A stretch of 64,000 nucleotides of DNA. It comes from Primulina eburnea. Taxonomy: Eukaryota > Streptophyta > Magnoliopsida > Lamiales > Gesneriaceae. The position numbers and the translations under genes were made by a program. Below, one piece after another: positions 56,024 through 64,000 of the stretch (the stretch's first letter is position 1; every line of letters begins with the position of its first letter). The notes beneath the pieces are model-generated. The model saw only the letters and a list, made by a program, of their open reading frames with translations. It did not search any database and had not been told where the DNA came from. The DNA lies in contig NC_133114.1 in assembly GCF_022965805.1 (NCBI RefSeq), positions 7,522,261 through 7,586,260 on the forward strand, given 5' to 3'.

Positions 56024-58532
56024 AGAGCAGAGTCATTAGTGGTAATGACTGAGAAACAAACCCAGAAATTACAACAGGTACTATTCTTTATGATTATATT
56101 GCAGATGTATGGATATGTACTAATGCATTATTATGAGTATCTGTGATGGAATAGCATGGAGATATGCTGTATTGATTGGGTTTGTTGGTACTGTAGTATT
56201 GAATTCCTTGATTGTTGAGGAAAATGTTGATATCAAAAATTTTGGTGATATGGATACATAAACTGCTGTAAGATATGATTGAGATCAAGTGAGATTATGA
56301 TGTAATTGTGTTATCTTATTTTGATTGCATTCTTGATATTTATATGTTGAACAAATACAGAGGTAAGAATCAGACCAGATTTGGCTGATAAATGGAGATT
56401 TCCGGTAAGGATTCTAGAATTAGGATTCCTTTAATATTTGTATTGTTGATGACTCGATTAATACAGAAAGGAGCAGATAGTATCCTTATGTATTCAGTAG
56501 ATCCACTGAAACCGAGCCTAACAATTACAGATTTGATAAAGAAGTAAGAGTTAACTGATATTTGCCTAGATAAAATTTCAGATGTGTTTTATATCAGAAA
56601 GGTAGATTTCAGAATCGAATCAGTATTAGGTATTGTTATATGTTAGAATTCCATACAGAATAACAGAGAGTATACAGAGTAAATTAAAAGAATTGACATA
56701 TCAGAACATTGGCTGAGAGTTACAGTTGAGTGAGTAATTCTTTCGAAGATATGTCAGTTCTGTTTATAGACTGATAAATATTGTGTTCAGAAGTATTCTG
56801 AAGCATTATGCTTATTATATCGATGATATTTGATATGTTAGCAGTGTTTGATAGATTGAATCGAATATTTGAAGATTGTCTTGAATATTCAGGAAATTAT
56901 GATTATTGTATTCAGAAATAGGTCAGTTAAGACAGAAATCAGTGATTGAAAATGATACAGATTTCAGAAATTAGAAGTATTGAATTTGACAGAGTATCGT
57001 ATTGTCTGACTAGGCAGAGTTTCTTATTCGCTTATTGCTTTATATCTGCTGAGTATTGTTATTGTTCTAAATCAGTATTTGAGACATCTTATATTGTTTG
57101 GGAGCATATTCTATTTGCAGATGAGATATAGCAGTTGATCTGGGCAGTGCGAAGATTTATTAGTCAATCAGAATTAACAGTTGCCAGAACTTGTTGTTTT
57201 ATGAGTTTTCTTCAACTCATTAGATCTGTATAGGTTCTTCTATTCTGAATCTGATGTATTATTACTGTTGTCTGAAGTTATGTTTGAGACAGATTCGTGT
57301 AAACAGTTCAGAAATGTGATCAGAATATTCAGAATTGTATTTTGAAATATAATCAGAACAGAGTATCGCCTACAGTAACAGATATGTGATTTGATGTTGT
57401 ATCAGATTGATTCTATTACGATATCAGAATGTTTCAGAATTTTGTAACAGAATTGATATCTACAGTCAGAGCTGAATATCAGGTAGGTATGTCTTCTTTA
57501 TATATGTTATTAACTGATTTGTTTATACCTGATAGTTCGAATCGGAACTTACAGATAGTGTCAGAAATGCACCGTAATGGGTTCAGTTTTCATTCAGCTG
57601 ATTGTGAATGTATTATATTCGAACAGATAGTGATAATATAAACAGATTTGATCAGTTGTAACAGAATTTGTACAGAAAGGCTGGCAGAATTGTACTGATA
57701 TGTCTGAATCGCTAGCAGAAAAAGATCGAAAGAGAGAAATCAGAAGATTCTTACAGGACTTGTATATTTCTGAATAGAAGTGGAAGTACATTTCTAGGGC
57801 TTTTGTAATGATATTACTGCCATTTTATCCAGATTCGGGATATGATGTGATTATGATTGATAGATTGTTTCAATCTATATCTATTAGTTTGTACAAGATG
57901 ATGTACAAACAGAACCAAATGACAGAGATCTCTGTCAAAGAAATAATCAGATGGATTAGAATAGTGAATTAGATGATATCAGATTATGATTTTAATTGAG
58001 TTGATACTTGTGATAGATTATATCATGAACTTTTTCTCGTAGATTATTCATTGATTGATAGACAATCAGAATAGGTTATCCAGATATTGGAATACATTAG
58101 TAGAACTTTAGTACTGGATGTTAGTACTCGTTATTATGATCTATTGCCACTGTTTGAAGTACTGTATGACAATAGTTACTAAGATAGATCAGAATAGATA
58201 GATGTAAATGAACCAATGTCGGATGATGACCATTGGTATTGGAAATCAAAGATAGAATACGTCTTTGATTGGATTAAACAGATAGGATAACAACTACAAA
58301 TGGTATTGATTGGTTATGGATTGCAGAGTAGTGTATACGGATGTTGTATAGCAAGTGTTATCCGAGCGAGGTACTTGGTGAAGTCTGATTTCAGATTAGA
58401 ATCAGAGACTGATTAAAGAAAGATACCTCAGAAGGATGTTAGGGCGACGAGTTTAGATATTAAACTCTGTTACACATTTCTTCTGTTAGATTGGGATTGA
58501 TTGTTGGTGAGTTCGAGGACGAACTCAGATCT
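56024..58532 (+). pseudogene. E decayed pol, internal copy 2
   Basis: Nearly the same sequence and the same stops as 43217-45726, with a few private one-base indels and substitutions (for example an extra A near 56573 and a lost CT near 56710). Not coding. Stem-loop at 58509-58526; the purine tract follows at 58533-58546. Confidence 0.85.
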
Positions 58533-58546
58533 AAGAGGGGGAGAAA

Positions 58547-58956
58547 TGTAATGCCCGAGATTTTATTACCGTAATCTGAGATTAATCTGGAATGATTTAT
58601 TCAATAATCAAGATGATTGTAGACGGTACGGATCGGACCCAGAAAGAAGCAAAATAGGTTTAAATGTGTGTGCAAGGAAGTGATTGGTGCACATGCGCAA
58701 CGAGGTGCGCAAGTCATGCGCGAGTGTCCAGAACGTTGGGCGCATATGCGCGGAGAAACGCGCGCATATGCGCGAAGAGAGGAGGTGCGAGGCCGAACAT
58801 CTCGCGCATATGCGCGAGCAACGTCGCGCATATGCGCGAGAAGATATGCAGCAAATGCCGGGCCGAAGCTCCGGCGCATATGCGCGGCTTTGTGCGCGCA
58901 TATGCGCGTGGCATGCATTTTGAAAAATCGCCACATGGTGTCTTGGAATGCGACGA

Positions 58957-58990
<34 letters not shown>

Positions 58991-60707
58991 GCATGTAATT
59001 CTCCAACAGAAAGTCGAAGAAAATCAAGGGTTTAGGGAAAAGCTTTGTTCTTTTTTCTTTAGAAATTGATTTGCGAGTAAACCGTCTATCTGAATTGAAA
59101 TCCGACTTCGGTACTGTGTTACTATCAACGCGGGTTACGCACGGACGTAAGTTTTATTACGTTTAGACAAGATTTGATTTTATGATGTTGTCAGAATTGA
59201 TAGAATTCAGATATGGTGTTTATACTACCGTAGATATTATAGAATTGAAGTCAGACTGAAGAACAGATTGTTTATGTATTTGTTATGATTTTCAGAGTGG
59301 ATTTGACTGAGATTTTATATCAGATTCGTATTGTTATTGAGATTATCATTTGTATCAGTATTGATTTCGAAGTCTGGTATTATATTTGTGATGTTTAGAT
59401 TGACGGGGTTGTCGAGACAGTATTGTTATGCCGTCGAAACATCAGTTAGTTTAGATTGTTCAGATTTAGATATGAATTCGATGATATTACGATATCGTTG
59501 GTATAATCAGATTGTATTTGGTTCAGATATTGATCAGATTATGTACTGAGTTGGGTATTGATCAGAACAGATTGTGTTTTGAGCTGCACATTGATACAGT
59601 GTATTTATTCTTGTCATTTCAGATTGGAGATGGACAGACTGGACTTCGAGACTTCGTCTTCCTCAGGCGGGGAAGATAAAGGTATAATTCATGTGATATC
59701 TGGGAAGATATAACTCAAATCAGATCTCATTTGAGTTTCCCAAACAAATCACATACTAGACTATTATTTATGTTTTGATATGATTGTTTATAGATTTGTT
59801 TATAGAACTTGTATACAAATCTTGCTATGCTTTGTTTACAGATCTTGTGGCATTGCATTAGAATGATTATGTTTGTTTACAGATTGTGTATTCATGCATT
59901 AAGATAGGACAGTCTGGAGATCAGGCAGACTTCTAGATGTTCGGCGATATCTCAGCTTAGGGGAAGATCACCGCCCCTATTGTAGATGCGGATACAGATC
60001 AGGCCGAAGTCTAGGAATAAGACGTACAGCACCTCGATTGGTAGGGTAGGTGACAGACAGTGACGTCTTATTCACAACGGGATCCCTAGAGTTATAGATC
60101 GAGTCAGGTCTAGACATGATTTGATTAGAACTGCATGCTTATATGGATGTGGCTCCTAGATCATGGGACTCATCATTACTGCTTTCAGTTGGGATAGCAT
60201 GTTTTATGATTAGGATTGGTTATATGCATGTTTATCTGAATTGCGTTGCATGCTTACTTGATTAATTTCATAGATTATGAAATAGATTGTTTCTATACAT
60301 GATAGCATGTTTTATAAATTAGTTGTTTATATACATGCTTACCATGTTTTATACTGGGATTTATTCTCACCGGAGTTATCCGGCTGTTGTCTTGTTTTGT
60401 ATGTGTGCATGACAACAGGTGGGGCTGGATCAGGGTCGAGATAAAGATGAGAGAAGACGAGTTTAGCGTGGTGATTCCGGACTTACAGTAGACTTGGTTT
60501 TATTACTTGATTTTAGTAGTTGAACCTTAGACTAGATTATTGTATTTTTAATACTGAAATGTATTTTATACAGATATGTATATTATTAGATGCCATTACC
60601 TTCCGCGTTTACATTTTCAAAAGAAAAATTTTTAGACCCTGTTTATCAGAACAGATAATTAAATCCCAAAGACGATTAAGAAGATGATTAGCGTCCGGGT
60701 CCCCACA
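58547..60707 (+). repeat. E LTR3
   Basis: 2161 bp. The (TA)n in the TATA region is longer than in LTR1 and LTR2. Palindromes 58740-58911. Ends GGGTCCCCACA, followed by TSD ACATA (60708-60712). Confidence 0.92.
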
Positions 60708-60712
60708 ACATA

Positions 60713-61535
60713 TATCATCATGTGGGCAAAGGGATGAAATTCCACTTACTACCCACAATAACACTTTGAATCACACTCTTGTATACCACCTACAACAATA
60801 ATCCATAAACAACACCAATATCAACTCTATATCCAAAAATACAAGTCAAATAATCCATTAAACCATCAAAAACATCAACCTATAGCATCACATCTCCAAA
60901 ACCATGATAGAACTCAACCAAAAACTTACCTTAGCTTCCTAGCACCACGGATAACCTCGATCTCAAGTCGAAAATTGAACTAGATCCACGAATCAAAGAT
61001 AGGAAGCAAATGAAATGGAAGAAAACCCTTGGAAATGGAGAGAAAATCGGAAATGAGAAGGAAGGAAAGGGGAAAGTATGGCCAACCACTCCCAAAAAGT
61101 AACTTAAAATCTCGCCCATACCTAGACCGCGGGTGCGCTGCTACAAGCACCGCGGGTGCGCCTAGCTCACGGCACAACACAATAATTCTGGAACACAAAC
61201 ACCGCGGGTGCGGCGCTGCAACCACCGCGGGTGCGGTCCTTGCACTACCGCGGGTACGGTCCTGCTACGGCTTCCCAACTCCAAAATCATGAACAGTCGA
61301 CCGCGGGTGCACTCCTTGCACTACCGCGGGTGCGCTATGGTCACGGCCAAGAACAAAACTCAACCAACTAAAATCGATCCGAAACTCTGAAACGAACAAC
61401 CAACAACAACTAACACCTCAAGAACATAATAACCAATAATACTATAGCCCAAAACACAACTCTAAACATCTAATCACATAACCCAAATAACATGAAAAGC
61501 TTAAACTGTACCGTACACCGGGCTCGGCTATTACA
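60713..61535 (-). repeat. G 5' LTR, 5' half
   Basis: Continues from 39755 after E. On the minus strand it starts TGTAATAGCCGAGCCCGG at 61535, making a 1.6-kb LTR. It contains about eight copies of CCGCACCCGCGGT (reverse: ACCGCGGGTGCGG) between 61128 and 61340, the same 13-mer as in A and B although G gag is of another lineage. The ORFs inside (61029-61390) run across the array and are not genes. Confidence 0.8.
61128..61340. repeat. CCGCACCCGCGGT array in G LTR
   Basis: Eight units with small changes (ACCGCGGGTGCGC, ACCGCGGGTACGG), spaced 20-60 bp apart, 200-400 bp from the LTR 5' end. Confidence 0.8.
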
Positions 61536-61541
61536 ATGACC

Positions 61542-62819
61542 CTAAAATTGTAAGATGCAATGTCTAACCGTAGTCACAGCGATCAAACCACTTCCCAACG
61601 GAGAAGTAATAGACACTACATCTAACAAAGACTCAACAGGCAGAAAAAACAACAATGCAAATCGTTCTGAGATGAATGTATGCGATGCACCCGTATCTAT
61701 CAATATATAAGCAGGATAACCGCAAAGAGAACAATTACCTGCTATGACATCATCTGGGGCATCCTGTGCTTGCTCCTTTGTCAATGCAAATACTTGAGCC
61801 TGTTGTCGAGGAGGTTGGCTCACGGTCTGGCTACCTCTGCCTCTGGGCTGCGTCTGTGACTGTGGTGGCTGAAAGGAGTGAACAGATGCAGCTTGCCTCT
61901 CAGGCTGAGCTACAGATGCAGATGACCCTGCACCTTGAAATCTCTGTGAGCTTCTCTGGGGACACACTTTGGCGAAATTCCCCTGTTGCCTACATATATT
62001 ACATCTGCCCCCTACACCCTGAAACTGCTCTGTGGCATGCCTGCCACCACACGAACTGCAGTATACACCTGTGTACCTTGTACTCTGATCAAAACCACTC
62101 TGTCTGGATCCACTGGAGCTCGATGAACTGCTCCCAGATCTTTTGAACTGCTTTCCTTTCGCTTTCATCTGATCCTTTCGCCCGCTGCTACTACCGCCGC
62201 TATCGAATCTAAGAGGAGGTTGTACTGGAGGTAGTGGTGGTCTCGGACTCGGGGCCACATACGGAACACTCCGCTGCCTAAGCAATCCTGCTTCTGCTCC
62301 TTTGGCACGGTTCAATGCCTCAGCGAAATTGTTGGGTCTTCCAGTATTTACCAACGTAAAGATATCGGGATTTAAGCCGTTAATAAACTGATCTGCCATG
62401 GCCTCATCACTACCTGAAACATGAGGTGCAAAACTATCTTTACGGTAGGATATAGGAAAGAATCGCTGATAGAACTCTGTCTTGAACACTTTCCATGTAA
62501 TCTCCGTGCCACGCTGCTCCAATGCTCTTTTGATATTCAACCACCAATTCTTAGCCACGTCTTGCAGTTGATGGCCGATGCGTTTCACTCTTTTCTCATC
62601 ACTGTATTCTAAAGACTCGAACAACATCTCGATATCCTCCAACCAGCTTTCACATTCGATGGTGTTTTCTGTACCCCTTAAGGTAGGTGGTCTGAAGGAC
62701 TGGAATCGTTTTAACAGAGTCTCCATGGGTGTAGCAGTAACGTCCATTGGATCTCCGGATGTGCTACCCTGCTCTGGTGCTATGGGTCGCAATGGCACTG
62801 CTGCTCTTCGAGGAGACAT
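61542..62819 (-). pseudogene. gag: H gag-protease, damaged
   Basis: From ATG 62819 (MSPRRAAVPLRP). Gag core of the A type, but about 26 residues are lost in frame after SYRKD (near 62434), which removes the KGAEFANL...NIEEYV part of the capsid. The Cys cluster has EQFQG for EQCQG, and the zinc knuckle reads [14 protein letters not shown] with its His replaced by Asn. Protease begins with [15 protein letters not shown] (intact DTG). The frame then stops at TAG 61542-61544, and the G LTR interrupts six bases beyond. The element would not yield a working Gag. Confidence 0.85.
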
Positions 62820-63080
62820 GTATCTGATATTCAAACAAATTAGTATATCATATATACAACTGTCTCAGCCCTCCTCTGATCATTTACCTCTGATCCAGAA
62901 TCGGCTCTGATTCAGTCTTTACTAATACATGCTGTAGTACAAGTCAGATAAAAGTACAACATGCATTAATGAAAGAAATAAATCATGCTAGCATATCATA
63001 CAGCAAGGAAGAAGACTCGATCTACCCCGCTCATCTAACTTATCTCAATCTAAAGGATCTATCGCTCTGATACCACCTGT
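62820..63080 (-). other. H leader and PBS
   Basis: The PBS is on the minus strand at 63064-63075 (TGGTATCAGAGC). The leader contains the GAGCGGGGTAGATCGAGTC word shared with A. Confidence 0.85.
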
Positions 63081-64000
63081 TGTGGGGACCCGGGCTCTAA
63101 CTCTTTTTTTTGGGATTAAATGGATCATTAATATAAAAAGTGGGTCAAATTTTTGCTTTACAACATAAATCTAATGTATGTACACAAGCACAAGTTCTTT
63201 ATTTATATTATTACAACATAAAAACATATCTTGTTCTAGTACATTTATCCAACTAGTGTTTAATACAATAAAGCAAATACAAATAGTCCAAGGCTACTAA
63301 AACCACTAGTCCTCTGCTGCGCCCGTAGTCTCCACGCTATATCAATCTCGTCTCTGTCTCGACCCAGATCCTGCCCCACCTGTTTTTATGCACACATATA
63401 GACAAAACAACAGCCGGAAACTCCGGTGAGAACAAATCCCAGTATAAACATGTATACATGCATATAATCAATTTAACATGAAACATGCTATTATAAATGA
63501 CAATCATATAAACATGCAATGCGAATCAAACCATGTCTGGACTCGACTCGACTAGAACTCTAGGGATCCCGGTGTGAATAAGACGATCTATCACCTACCC
63601 TCCCAATCGGGGTGATGGTACGTCTTATTCCTAGACTTCGGCCTAATCTGTATCCACATCTACAATAGGAGACGAGTCTTCTCCTAAGCTGTGATATCAC
63701 CGAACATCTAGAAGTTTGACTGTTTCTGTCAAGACTCCCTATCTTAAATGTAATGCATAACAATCTGTAAACAATGCATAATCATCTCAAAAGATTTGAA
63801 TATAATTCTATAAACAAATCACAATCATAATTCACGATAAATAATAAATCTAGTATGTGATTTTGGTTGGGAAACTCAAATGAGATCTCATTTGAGTTGC
63901 ATCTCCCCAAACAAAAACATGCATTATACCTTGCGTTGTTAAACCTGTATCAATGTCGAGGTCTCGGTGTCGAAGTGAGGCACAATGAATCTGAAATGGC
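63081..64000 (-). repeat. H 5' LTR, cut by the window end
   Basis: Starts TGTGGGGACCCGGGCTCT on the plus strand, closest to the A LTR end (CCCGGGTCCCCACA). The hairpin block at 63362-63434 keeps the outer pairs, but its inner arms have decayed. The remainder lies outside the window. The ORFs 63337-63763 are LTR sequence. Confidence 0.85.

Larger units (their letters stand above)
39756..60707 (+). mobile_element. E: tandem gypsy element with three LTRs and two internal regions
   Basis: LTR1 (39756-41907), internal 1 (41908-45740), LTR2 (45741-47150 and 53975-54714, split by F), internal 2 (54715-58546) and LTR3 (58547-60707). The outer ends share the TSD ACATA (39751-39755 and 60708-60712), so the array behaves as one insertion that later gained a unit, most simply by unequal recombination between LTRs. 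The internal regions are 3833 and 3832 bp and nearly identical. Gag is mostly open but lacks its ATG; pol is decayed. Non-autonomous. Confidence 0.92.

Overview
The window is plant nuclear heterochromatin. I find no host gene, RNA gene or CRISPR array. Almost every base belongs to LTR retrotransposons (Ty3/gypsy and Ty1/copia), their solo LTRs, decayed internal regions, or satellite-like tandem repeats derived from them. A plant is indicated by primer binding sites of the initiator-Met type (TGGTATCAGAGC), a chromovirus polyprotein of the Tekay/Del kind, and many mutually nested insertions with 5-bp target site duplications (TSDs). The species cannot be told. Two assembly gaps are present (1577-1967 and 13226-13325).

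Layout. 1-5483: 3' part of a retroelement (R1) with an extra ORF and a 3' LTR. The ORF is broken by a copia LTR/leader fragment running into a gap (R3) and by a 2.4-kb solo LTR (R2, TSD GTTTC). 5484-7896: tandem array T1, about 364-bp units of a gypsy integrase core, minus strand. 7897-13225: decayed Ty1/copia element J with its 3' LTR. 13326-13693 plus 21061-21517: decayed gypsy pol (C), split by gypsy element B (13694-21060, TSD TAAGA). 21518-24190: reverse gypsy fragment D. 24188-24544 plus 33323-35273: reverse copia LTR and leader K, split by the full-length young gypsy chromovirus A (24545-33322, TSD CCTTA). 35274-38587: second integrase array T2, plus strand, with a 1080-bp trimeric higher-order repeat. 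38588-39755 plus 60708-61535: reverse gypsy G, split by element E (39756-60707, TSD ACATA). E has the structure LTR-internal-LTR-internal-LTR, and its middle LTR is itself split by reverse element F (47151-53969, TSD GAAGA). 61536-64000: reverse gypsy H, cut by G and running off the window.

How the parts relate. Only A has a complete gag-protease-RT-RNase H-integrase frame; a single stop separates its chromodomain. B and F carry intact gag but a decayed, shortened pol, yet have similar LTRs and perfect TSDs. They look like non-autonomous relatives mobilised in trans by an A-like partner. E is similar but has also lost its gag start codon in both internal copies.

The gypsy families share cis features: an LTR block with a hairpin, a stem-loop just before the polypurine tract with a compensatory base change in F, and arrays of GC-rich palindromes just upstream of the TATA region. 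The palindrome sequence differs between families, while its position is conserved.
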